DNA from: Flavobacterium gelidicaeli
Lineage (GTDB): Bacteria > Bacteroidota > Bacteroidia > Flavobacteriales > Flavobacteriaceae
NCBI RefSeq assembly: GCF_013294005.1
Contig: NZ_JABSNK010000006.1
Span: forward strand, 124,001-188,000
DNA length: 64,000 nt
Direction: 5' to 3'
The notes under the pieces were generated by a model, which made no database searches, was not told the origin of the DNA, and was given only the letters and a program-made list of their open reading frames with translations. Positions 53,855 through 61,514 of the stretch are shown one piece after another. Positions within the stretch are counted from its first letter, which is position 1. Each line of letters opens with the position of its first letter. The position numbers and the translations under genes were made by a program.

Positions 53855-54646
53855 TTAAATCATCAAATCGCACAAATCTTTTAATGCAACTAGTGTTTGT
53901 AAATCGTCTGTTAACGGTTCTACAACTGCGACGTGAACCGACGCTCTTTTAGGATGCCCGCTTTGAATAATCTTGGCGGCATTCACTAGTAAACGAGTGG
54001 ATACAGTTTCGGTTAAACCTAATTCGGTTAGGTTTCTGATTTTGTTTCCAATGGCTACTAATTTCTTCGCTGTTTCAAGGTCAATATCAGTTTCGTTAAC
54101 CAAAATTTCTGTTTCGAGTTTCGCTTCTGGATATTCGAAAGAAACCGCTATAAAACGTTGACGTGTTGATGGTTTTAATTCTTTAAAACCTCTTTGATAC
54201 CCTGGGTTAAAAGAAGCGACAAGCATAAAATCAGGATGCGCTTTTATGGTTTCTCCTAGTTTATCGATAAACAGTTCTCGTCTGTGATCTGTCAAGGAGT
54301 GAATGGCTACGATTACATCTGGGCGCGCTTCGGCTACCTCATCGAGATAGATAATTGCACCTGTTTTTACGGCCGTAGTCAGTGGACCATCGAGCCAAAC
54401 GGTTTCTGCGCCTTTGATGATAAATCGACCAATCAAATCAGTGGATGAGGTTTCTTCGTGGCAACTTATGGTGATTAGTTTTTTGTCTAACTGATGTGCC
54501 ATGAATTCTACAAAACGAGATTTTCCTGTTCCTGTAGGCCCTTTTAATAAAAAAGGAATTTTGTTTTTATAGGCTTGATTAAAAACGGCTATTTCCTTAC
54601 CTACTTCTTGGTAATAAGGGGTCGCTAAAGCAATATCTACTAACAT
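53855..54646 (-). CDS. norQ: NorQ/CbbQ-type MoxR AAA+ ATPase
   Basis: 263 aa. Walker A GPTGTGKS (36-43), Walker B AIIYLDEVAEA (97-107), sensor-1 LVASFNPGYQ, Arg-rich TRQRFIAVSF. Partner of NorD in NO reductase maturation. Lies between norB and norD. Confidence 0.94.
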   Translation of the reverse strand: MLVDIALATPYYQEVGKEIAVFNQAYKNKIPFLLKGPTGTGKSRFVEFMAHQLDKKLITISCHEETSSTDLIGRFIIKGAETVWLDGPLTTAVKTGAIIYLDEVAEARPDVIVAIHSLTDHRRELFIDKLGETIKAHPDFMLVASFNPGYQRGFKELKPSTRQRFIAVSFEYPEAKLETEILVNETDIDLETAKKLVAIGNKIRNLTELGLTETVSTRLLVNAAKIIQSGHPKRASVHVAVVEPLTDDLQTLVALKDLCDLMI

Positions 54647-54829
54647 ATTATTTTATTTTAAGTTTAAAAAAACCGAAACCGAAAACACTATTTTATGGAA
54701 ATGCAGCTCTACAAATAGTATTAAAGGTTTCGGTTAGAAAAAAGTGAATTAGTAAACTGAGTTTGAACAATATTTATTTGGTAATTTGTTTTAAAAATAT
54801 AATTATTCAGTGCAATCGTAGTTTCAATT

Positions 54830-54851
54830 CCCTCCAGCTTCAGCTGGAGGG
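54830..54851. repeat. CTCCAGCT palindrome, third copy
   Basis: CCCTCCAGCT-TC-AGCTGGAGGG, of the same type as the hairpins inside the 92-bp duplicates downstream. The rest of 54647-54902 is AT-rich with nothing else seen. Confidence 0.85.
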
Positions 54852-54902
54852 AAAGAAATTAAGTCACAATCATGCGCTTTTTGGCTAAAGCCTATTAGAC
54901 TG

Positions 54903-55086
54903 TTGATTATTTATCCTCCAGCTAAAGCTGGAGGCAAATCACCGACCCACTTTTTCGCGTCCCGATAGCTATCGGGAGCCCAAAACATTTTCCGTTGATT
55001 ATTTATCCTCCAGCTAAAGCTGGAGGCAAATCACCGACCCACTTTTTCGCGTCCCGATAGCTATCGGGAGCCCAAAACATTTTCCG
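54903..55086. repeat. perfect 92-bp tandem duplication between norB and norQ
   Basis: Two identical head-to-tail copies (54903-54994, 54995-55086). Each holds the palindromes CCTCCAGCT-AA-AGCTGGAGG and CCCGATAGCTATCGGG. Identity of the copies indicates a recent duplication. They lie 27 bp after the norB stop. Confidence 0.95.
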
Positions 55087-55113
55087 TCTATCAATCAAAC
55101 TCAGATTAGTAAT

Positions 55114-56448
55114 TTAATCTTCAATTAAAGCTTCATCTGTAGGTGTACCATATTTTATGAAATCATAAATAAATAGTGCAATTCCAGTTGTAAACATCGT
55201 GGCACAGATCAGTAAAACAACAAAGTGAATTGCAATTTCATCTTGTACGACCATGAAGTCCATTTTCATTTTTCGTTCTAAATAGACTTGTACTACACCT
55301 GCAACTCCAAAGGCAACGGTCATTCCTAACATTCCGATGTTTGACAACCAGAATGCCATCATTCCTTGTGTACTTGCATATCGTTTACGTCCTGTTAAAT
55401 TAGGAAGTGCATAGCTAATAATGGCTAAAACGATCATGGCATAAGCACCCCAAAAGGCGTAGTGACCGTGCATTGCTGTAACTAAAGTTCCGTGTGTGTA
55501 TAAATTAGTTTGTGGTAATGTGTGTGCAAAACCTAACAAACCTGCTCCAATGAATGAAACAATCGAAGCTCCGATAGTCCAGAATAAAGCAATCTTGTTG
55601 GGATGGCTTTTTTCTCCTTTTCTATACATATTGACAGCGAATAATGCCATGGCTAAGAAAGCTAAAGGCTCTAAGGCTGAGAAAATTCCACCTACTACTA
55701 ACCAAATTTTATTTACTCCGATGTAGTAATAATGGTGACCTGTTCCTAAAACTCCTGAAAGGAAAGTTAAACCTACGATTACGTATAACCATTTTTCGAT
55801 TACTTCTCTGTCAACTCCGGTTAATTTGATTAATAAGAAAGATAAAATACCTCCCATGATTAATTCCCAAACACCCTCAACCCATAGGTGAACTACCCAC
55901 CAACGGAAAAATGAATCCATTACCTGGCTATCAAACCAAATCATTCCGGGGATATAAAGCAAGGCTGCGAATAGCAAACCCATCACAAGTACAATAGCAG
56001 TGGTTGTTTTTTGTTTTCCTTTGTATAAAGTTCCTATAATTAGGAATAAGAAAAGCAAGACATTAACGACTACTAAATAGTCTAATTCTCTCGGGATTTC
56101 TAGAAATTTTCGTCCTTCCCAGTGGTTAAAGTGAAAGCCTACAATGGCTACAACACCAACTATGGCAAGAGATATTAGTTGAACATAAGCCCATTTGACG
56201 CTTATTAATTCATGCTGCGCCTCTTCTGGGATGATGTAATACGCTGCTCCCATAAATCCGGTTAACAACCAGACTACCAATAAATTGGTATGCACGGCAC
56301 GAGCTACGTTAAAAGGGATAATTTCGTGTAATCCTTGTATTCCTATTCGGTCAAATCCCATGATAAAACCGTAGACGATTTGCAGGGAAAAGAGTAGCAT
56401 GCACAGGGCAAAAAACCAATAGGCTACTTTTTGTGATTTATATTTCAT
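55114..56448 (-). CDS. norB: nitric oxide reductase large subunit NorB (cytochrome-c dependent)
   Basis: 444 aa, twelve transmembrane helices. Reduces NO to N2O at a heme b3/Fe_B centre. Ligands visible: His in ARAVHTNLLVV, the HLWVEGVWE motif with the conserved Glu residues, GTGHHYYYIG, and the helix THGTLVTAMHGHYAFWG. No N-terminal quinol extension as in qNor, so it needs the cytochrome NorC encoded upstream. Repeats lie on both sides; its start codon is within a duplicated segment. Confidence 0.95.
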   Translation of the reverse strand: MKYKSQKVAYWFFALCMLLFSLQIVYGFIMGFDRIGIQGLHEIIPFNVARAVHTNLLVVWLLTGFMGAAYYIIPEEAQHELISVKWAYVQLISLAIVGVVAIVGFHFNHWEGRKFLEIPRELDYLVVVNVLLFLFLIIGTLYKGKQKTTTAIVLVMGLLFAALLYIPGMIWFDSQVMDSFFRWWVVHLWVEGVWELIMGGILSFLLIKLTGVDREVIEKWLYVIVGLTFLSGVLGTGHHYYYIGVNKIWLVVGGIFSALEPLAFLAMALFAVNMYRKGEKSHPNKIALFWTIGASIVSFIGAGLLGFAHTLPQTNLYTHGTLVTAMHGHYAFWGAYAMIVLAIISYALPNLTGRKRYASTQGMMAFWLSNIGMLGMTVAFGVAGVVQVYLERKMKMDFMVVQDEIAIHFVVLLICATMFTTGIALFIYDFIKYGTPTDEALIED

Positions 56449-56635
56449 TTTTGTATATTTTATTTGTTATTGGTCAAAAATGATATCGCCTTTTTTTTAA
56501 TGATGTTTGTTTGCAACAAACTTCTTGTTAGTGGCGAATTCATATTTGTGTATTTTATTTGTTTTTGGTCAAATATGCGATCGCCTTTTTTTTAATGGTG
56601 TTTGTTTGCAACAAACTTCTTGTTAGTGGCGAGTT
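56446..56635. repeat. 95-bp imperfect tandem duplication in the norC-norB spacer
   Basis: Copies 56446-56540 and 56541-56635, about 90% identical, both beginning with CAT (the norB start codon in the first copy). Each holds GTTTGTT-TGC-AACAAAC and a T8 run. The norB translation start region has been copied upstream. Confidence 0.9.
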
Positions 56636-56654
56636 CATATCCTTTATTATTAAA

Positions 56655-57086
56655 TTATTCTTGTTTGGCTAAAGGCGAAACCACATGCTCAAACCCATTC
56701 AAATCTAGTTTTCCGATCCATTGAAAATAAGCGACCATTGCATTGGCATCGGCTTCACTCATTTTATACGCCACCATTTTTCGTCCTCTTGGCGCCCATG
56801 GAACTGGCGACATTAAAACGGCCTTGACGTAACCTTCACCTCGACGATCTAAAACTTTTGTCAATTCAGGGGCATAATAACCACCTTCTCCCATAATACT
56901 ATGGCATCCCATACAATTATTGGCTTCCCAAATTTCTTTTCCCCTCACTACCTCTTTGGTAATCTCGCTGTAATGCGTTTGATCATTTCTGGGCATAAAC
57001 GAATAAATAGTCAATCCTATAAAGATTAAAAAGGTGACTAATGTTCCTCCCAGAAAAAATGCTCGTGCTTGTGATTTTGAAAGCAT
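56655..57086 (-). CDS. norC: nitric oxide reductase cytochrome subunit NorC
   Basis: 143 aa. N-terminal membrane anchor (about 9-30), then a heme domain with CMGCH (Cys58, Cys61, His62), GYYAPELTKVLDRRGEGYV and axial Met probably in RKMVAYKMSE. Passes electrons to NorB. First gene of the nor operon under a promoter with two operator-like palindromes. Confidence 0.95.
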   Translation of the reverse strand: MLSKSQARAFFLGGTLVTFLIFIGLTIYSFMPRNDQTHYSEITKEVVRGKEIWEANNCMGCHSIMGEGGYYAPELTKVLDRRGEGYVKAVLMSPVPWAPRGRKMVAYKMSEADANAMVAYFQWIGKLDLNGFEHVVSPLAKQE

Positions 57087-57123
57087 AATAATCTGTTTTT
57101 AGTTATTAAATAATTTGATTTTA

Positions 57124-57186
57124 AATAAAAGATAACTTTGTCTTTTATTATTCCGCAAAGATATAAAAGATAACTTTATCTTTTAT
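57124..57186 (-). promoter_or_regulatory. norC promoter flanked by two operator-like inverted repeats
   Basis: Site A 57124-57149: AATAAAAGA-N8-TCTTTTATT, perfect 9-bp arms. Site B 57163-57186: ATAAAAGA-N8-TCTTTTAT, perfect 8-bp arms. Between them on the minus strand is TATCTTTG (57163-57156), a -7 box; site B would cover the -33 to -7 region and site A the start of the transcript, as expected of a repressor. Confidence 0.72.
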
Positions 57187-57349
57187 TATAATTTTGAGTT
57201 TATTTTATCCTTTTTTCAAATATCATTTTACAAATCGAATTTCACTCGAATGATATATCCGTTATGAGCCTACTACTATTACCACTTCAATTAAAAACAT
57301 TAATAACAACACATACACTTACTAACTAGACAATTATAAAATTTATTTT

Positions 57350-57395
57350 AATTACGGATAAAATTGTCTTTTATTAAAAATAATTACTAAATTTG
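57350..57395 (+). promoter_or_regulatory. RIC promoter with degenerate operator
   Basis: TTG (57364-57366), 21 nt, TAAATTTG (57388-57395). A half-degraded copy of the norC palindrome, AATTACGGA-N8-TCTTTTATT (57350-57375), overlaps the -33 element. Predicted leader about 24 nt to ATG 57426. Confidence 0.62.
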
Positions 57396-57425
57396 CTTAA
57401 TCAAATAAATATAAAAAACAATAAT

Positions 57426-58157
57426 ATGGAAACTTTAGAAAAAATAACAATTGGAGAATATGTAGCCAAAGATTTTAGAACAGCCGCTTTATTCTCAAAA
57501 TACGGCATTGATTTTTGCTGTAAAGGAAATAGAACTGTAGATGAAGTTTGCGAAAAAAAAGCAGTACAACCCGCAGATTTACAAATCGAAATTGATGCTA
57601 TTTTGAATACTAAAAGTGATTCTGGAATCGATTTTAATGCATGGCCATTAGATCTTTTAGCTGATTACATCGAAAAAACACACCATCGTTATGTAGAAGA
57701 AAAAACACCTACCCTACTTCAATTTTTGGATAAATTATGTAAAGTTCATGGAGCGAGTCATCCAGAATTATTCGAAATCAATGAACTTTTTAAAGGTTGC
57801 GCAGGAGAGTTAGCACAACACATGAAAAAAGAAGAATTGATGTTGTTTCCTTTCATTAAAAAAATGGTTACCGCATCAATTTCCGATGAATTAATTGCAC
57901 AACCTCATTTTGGAACCGTTAAAAATCCGATTGCGATGATGATGGCTGAGCACGAAGCAGAAGGAGATCGTTTTGCTAAAATTGTAGAATTAACCAACAA
58001 TTACACTCCGCCAGCTGATGCTTGTAATACCTACAAAGTGACTTTTGCAATGCTACAAGAATTTGAACAAGATTTACACAAACACATCCATTTGGAAAAC
58101 AACATTTTGTTCCCAAAAGCAGTGGCTTTAGAAAAAGAATTTGCAGCTCAATCTTAA
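57426..58157 (+). CDS. iron-sulfur cluster repair di-iron protein (RIC/ScdA/YtfE)
   Basis: 243 aa from ATG 57426 (the frame begins at a TTG at 57393, within the -7 box). N-terminal ScdA_N domain with the Cys pair FSKYGIDFCCKGNRT (31, 32), then a hemerythrin di-iron domain: YIEKTHHRYVEEKTP, HGASHPELFE, HMKKEELMLFPFI, MMAEHEAEGDRF, HKHIHLENNILFP. Repairs NO- or oxidant-damaged clusters. Divergent from norC. Confidence 0.95.
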   Translation: METLEKITIGEYVAKDFRTAALFSKYGIDFCCKGNRTVDEVCEKKAVQPADLQIEIDAILNTKSDSGIDFNAWPLDLLADYIEKTHHRYVEEKTPTLLQFLDKLCKVHGASHPELFEINELFKGCAGELAQHMKKEELMLFPFIKKMVTASISDELIAQPHFGTVKNPIAMMMAEHEAEGDRFAKIVELTNNYTPPADACNTYKVTFAMLQEFEQDLHKHIHLENNILFPKAVALEKEFAAQS

Positions 58158-58168
58158 AAAATAAATAT

Positions 58169-58301
58169 GACTATCCGTTTTACGTCCTAAAAAATATGTC
58201 ACGCAGATTTTGCAGATTTCAGCAGATCTTTTACCCGTATTCTGCGGAAATCTGCAAAATCTGCGTGCCTTTTATAATCTTAGACCTAGTAACGGATAGC
58301 C
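58169..58301. repeat. nested inverted-repeat element upstream of nrdD
   Basis: Inner arms 58200-58226 and 58241-58267 (27 bp, one mismatch; core CACGCAGATTTTGC) around a 14-nt loop. Outer arms ACTATCCGTT (about 58170-58179) and GTAACGGATAGCC (58289-58301). Ends 29 bp before the nrdD ATG; shares GTAACGGATAGCC with 44851-44863. Confidence 0.88.
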
Positions 58302-58330
58302 ATAAAATAAATTGTTTAAAAACAACAACT

Positions 58331-60436
58331 ATGGAGAATTACGTTATCAAAAGAAATGGAAAATATGAACCGTTTGAATCTTTTAAAATTAATGATGCTA
58401 TTGAAAAGAGTTTCAAAAGTGTCTCTGTAGTTGTTGATAAAAGTGTTTTTGATAGTGTTAGTGAAATACTCGAAACCAAAGAAGTTTGGGCTGTTGAGGA
58501 AATCCAGGATTTAATCGAAAAAGCTTTCTTTGAGAATAATTATTTTGAAGTGATGCGTTCCTTTATGTTGTTTCGCCACACAAGAAAACTACAAAGAGAA
58601 CATGTAAACGGTTTGAACGACGACACTACTTATGTAGATAGTACGCAAACCATTGAAGAATATATCGAACAAACCGATTGGCGCATCAATGCTAATGCAA
58701 ATACCTCCTATTCCAACGCGGGATTGGTTAATAATGTTGCTGGAAAAGTGATTGCTAATTATTGGTTAGACAAGGTATACACAAAAGAAGAGGGTTATGC
58801 ACATCGAAATGGAGACATTCATATTCACGATTTAGATTGCCTAACAGGTTATTGCGCTGGCTGGAGTTTGCGTGTTTTACTAAACGACGGTTTCAACGGA
58901 GTACGAGGCCGTGTAGAGAGCAAAGCTCCATCTCATTTTAGAGAAGCTTTGGGGCAGATGGCCAATTTTCTTGGGATTTTGCAAAGCGAATGGGCAGGTG
59001 CGCAAGCTTTTAGTTCGTTTGATACCTATTTAGCTCCTTACGTTTTTGCAGATGATTTGTCTTTTGATGATGTACTGAAAGCGGTTCGTAGTTTTGTGTA
59101 TAATTTGAATGTTCCTGCTCGTTGGGGACAATCGCCTTTTACGAATATTACTCTGGACTGGGTCGTTCCCGAAGATTTGAAAACCCAGATTCCGACCAAA
59201 AATGATTTGCATTTTTTCGAAAATAATAATGGTGAAACTGTTTTGGCTAGAGCCAAAGAAAGAGGTGTTACCAAACTAACAGACTTGCGCTACGAACATT
59301 TTCAAAAAGAAATGAATCTTATCAACAAAGCCTATTACACCGTCATGACCGAAGGTGATGCCAACGGACAACCCTTTACCTTCCCGATTCCGACAGTGAA
59401 TATTACCGAAGAATTTGATTGGGATGGTGAAAACACCGAATTACTTTTTGAAAATACAGCCAAAATTGGTTCGTCTTATTTTCAGAATTTTATCGGAAGT
59501 CAATATGTTTTGGATGAAAACGGCAATCAAATAGAAAACGAAAATGCCTATAAACCCAATGCGGTTCGTAGCATGTGTTGTCGTCTGCAACTGGATTTGC
59601 GCGAATTATTGAAACGTGGAAACGGATTGTTTGGAAGTGCTGAAATGACCGGAAGTATTGGTGTCGTAACTGTAAACATGGCGCGTTTGGGTTATTTGTA
59701 CAAAGGTGACAAAGCGGCATTATACCAACAATTAGATCGACTTTTATATATTGCTAAAGCTACTTTGGAGAAAAAAAGAGTCTTTGTTCAAGAAATGTAT
59801 GACCGTGGATTGTATCCGTATACCAAAAGGTATTTACAACATTTTAGGAATCACTTTTCGACCATTGGTGTAAACGGAATGAATGAAATGATTCAGAATT
59901 TTACGAACAATGAAGATAACATTGCTTCGGACACTGGAATTGAATTCGCTGCTGGGATTTTGGACCATATTCGCAACCGAATGAAAGAGTTCCAAGAAGA
60001 AACAGGAAATCTGTATAATCTAGAAGCAACTCCTGCCGAAGGGACAACCTATCGTTTTGCCAAAGAAGACAAAAAGCGCTATGCCGACATTATTCAGGCG
60101 GGTCAGGAGGAGAATATTTATTACACCAACAGCTCTCAAATTCCAGTAGATTTTACACAAGACCCTTTTGAAGCTTTGTTGTTGCAAGACCAATTGCAAT
60201 GCAAATACACTGGCGGAACGGTGCTTCATCTTTATATGAGTGAAAAAATTAGTTCTCCTGAAGCGTGTAAGCAGTTTGTCAAAAAAGTAATCTCTAATTT
60301 CAAATTGCCTTATATCACGGTGACTCCAGTATTTAGTGTTTGTCCTATACATGGATATTTGAATGGCGAACATGAATATTGTCCTAAATGTGATGAAATT
60401 TTGATTGAAGAGAAGGAGAAAAGTATAAAGGTTTAA
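58331..60436 (+). CDS. nrdD: anaerobic (class III) ribonucleoside-triphosphate reductase, main chain lacking the glycyl-radical loop
   Basis: 701 aa from ATG 58331 (earlier frame only translates the repeat). Reduces NTPs to dNTPs without oxygen. N-terminal ATP-cone (1-90, YVIKRNGKYEPFESFKINDA). Barrel domain with NANTSYSNAG, GDIHIHDLDCLTGYCAGW, AQAFSSFDTYLAPYV, NVPARWGQSPFTN, SMCCRLQLDLRELL and GSIGVVTVNMARLGYL. Near the end are the zinc-site residues in SVCPIHGYLNGEHEYCPKCD. The usual next element, the RVxGY glycyl-radical loop, is absent: the chain stops at EKEKSIKV. The loop is encoded separately at 60634. A TTTAAGG array follows the stop. Confidence 0.93.
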   Translation: MENYVIKRNGKYEPFESFKINDAIEKSFKSVSVVVDKSVFDSVSEILETKEVWAVEEIQDLIEKAFFENNYFEVMRSFMLFRHTRKLQREHVNGLNDDTTYVDSTQTIEEYIEQTDWRINANANTSYSNAGLVNNVAGKVIANYWLDKVYTKEEGYAHRNGDIHIHDLDCLTGYCAGWSLRVLLNDGFNGVRGRVESKAPSHFREALGQMANFLGILQSEWAGAQAFSSFDTYLAPYVFADDLSFDDVLKAVRSFVYNLNVPARWGQSPFTNITLDWVVPEDLKTQIPTKNDLHFFENNNGETVLARAKERGVTKLTDLRYEHFQKEMNLINKAYYTVMTEGDANGQPFTFPIPTVNITEEFDWDGENTELLFENTAKIGSSYFQNFIGSQYVLDENGNQIENENAYKPNAVRSMCCRLQLDLRELLKRGNGLFGSAEMTGSIGVVTVNMARLGYLYKGDKAALYQQLDRLLYIAKATLEKKRVFVQEMYDRGLYPYTKRYLQHFRNHFSTIGVNGMNEMIQNFTNNEDNIASDTGIEFAAGILDHIRNRMKEFQEETGNLYNLEATPAEGTTYRFAKEDKKRYADIIQAGQEENIYYTNSSQIPVDFTQDPFEALLLQDQLQCKYTGGTVLHLYMSEKISSPEACKQFVKKVISNFKLPYITVTPVFSVCPIHGYLNGEHEYCPKCDEILIEEKEKSIKV

Positions 60437-60438
60437 AG

Positions 60439-60487
60439 TTTAAGGTTTAAGGTTTAAGGTTTAAGGTTTAAGGTTTAAGGTTTAAGG
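60439..60487 (+). repeat. heptanucleotide array after nrdD
   Basis: Seven exact tandem copies of TTTAAGG, beginning 3 bp after the nrdD stop codon; a degenerate unit covers the stop itself. From 60488 to 60633 the sequence is AT-rich with several TTAAAC words and no gene. Confidence 0.95.
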
Positions 60488-60633
60488 CTGAACTACTAAC
60501 CCGAAATTTTATTATATCAATATTCACAAACTTTAAACAATTGAAACACTACATTTTTAAACAATTAACTTCTAAACAATTTTAAACTCTAAACCTTAAA
60601 CAAATAACTAGTTAAACTTTTAAACTAAAAACC

Positions 60634-60801
60634 ATGAAAACAACAGCAAATCAGATTTTAGAAGAAAATCAAACATTGAGAACAAAATGCCTGGTATATA
60701 CTCGAGTTATGGGGTATCACAGACCAGTAGAAAGTTTTAACATAGGAAAAAAAGGTGAACACAAACAACGTACCCATTTTACAGAAGGAAAATGTTGCTA
60801 A
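60634..60801 (+). CDS. separate glycyl-radical subunit of the class III ribonucleotide reductase
   Basis: 55 aa. After a short N-terminus (MKTTANQILEENQTLRTKC) comes CLVYTRVMGYHRP, the glycyl-radical loop that closes ordinary NrdD proteins; the radical residue would be Gly27. VESFNIGKKGEHKQRTHF after it is the usual NrdD C-terminal tail. It is in a different frame from nrdD (offset +1) and about 200 bp downstream, with its own ATG, and its last 47 bp overlap the start of nrdG. It likely docks on NrdD in trans, as YfiD/GrcA does on pyruvate formate-lyase. Alternative: a remnant of a broken nrdD, though its intact motifs argue otherwise. Confidence 0.85.
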   Translation: MKTTANQILEENQTLRTKCLVYTRVMGYHRPVESFNIGKKGEHKQRTHFTEGKCC

Positions 60802-61471
60802 ACCAATTTATAGCATCACTCCATTTACCTTATTAGATTACCCACATAAATCAGCTTGCATTCTTTGGTTTGCAGGCTGTAATATGCGGTGTTTGTATTG
60901 TTATAATCCCGAAATTGTTTTTGGCAAAGGCAGTATTTCTTTCGAAAAAACATTAGCATTCTTAAACAGCAGGAAACAATTGCTAGATGCTGTGGTCTTT
61001 AGCGGAGGCGAATGTTTACTGCATAAAAAAAGTATTTTATTTATTGAAGAAGTCAAAAAACTAGGGTTTTTAGTCAAAATAGATACCAATGGTTCGCAAC
61101 CCAAAGTACTTGAGGAATTAATCAAAAAAGAGTTGATTGACTATGTGGCTCTTGATTTTAAGGCGATGCCCGATAATTTTGAAAAAATAACACAATCGAA
61201 TCTTTTTCTCCCTTTCGAAAAGTCACTACATTTATTGCTTGAAAGTAAATTGCCATTTGAAGTTCGTACCACGGTGCATTCCGATTTATTAAAGAAAGAA
61301 GATATTCATCGAATGATGCTCTTTTTGGAAAAAGCAGGATATACGGGAAATTATTACATTCAGCATTTTGTAAACGGAACGACTACTATTGAAAAATTAG
61401 GCTATTCGTTCAAGGAATTGGAAAAAGAAACACTTTCGACAGAAAAAATAAAAGTACATTTTAGAGGGTGA
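60755..61471 (+). CDS. nrdG: anaerobic ribonucleotide reductase activating protein (radical SAM)
   Basis: 238 aa from a GTG at 60755. Generates the glycyl radical on NrdD. Cluster motif CNMRCLYC within FAGCNMRCLYCYNPEIVFGKG; VFSGGECLLHK (GGE), KIDTNGSQP and DYVALDFKAMP follow. The family usually starts close to KPIYSITPFTLLDYP, so the GTG adds about 15 residues; no ATG is available before the cluster. Overlap with the radical-loop gene suggests coupled translation of activase and substrate loop. Confidence 0.92.
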   Translation: MNTNNVPILQKENVAKPIYSITPFTLLDYPHKSACILWFAGCNMRCLYCYNPEIVFGKGSISFEKTLAFLNSRKQLLDAVVFSGGECLLHKKSILFIEEVKKLGFLVKIDTNGSQPKVLEELIKKELIDYVALDFKAMPDNFEKITQSNLFLPFEKSLHLLLESKLPFEVRTTVHSDLLKKEDIHRMMLFLEKAGYTGNYYIQHFVNGTTTIEKLGYSFKELEKETLSTEKIKVHFRG

Positions 61472-61514
61472 TTATTCCATTGTATTTATAAACCATTTAA
61501 TTTAAAAATAGCTC

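Noticed and set aside
56446..56635. Terminator between norC and norB
   Set aside because: The GTTTGTT/AACAAAC hairpins are followed by A runs, not T runs, in the direction of transcription.
58196..58330. Upstream extension of nrdD by 45 codons
   Set aside because: The added residues are the translation of the palindromic element; the family N-terminus begins at MENYVIKRNGKYEPF (58331).
60439..60487. TTTAAGG array as a telomere or CRISPR
   Set aside because: Seven 7-bp units without spacers is a plain microsatellite; nothing indicates a chromosome end, and no cas genes are present.
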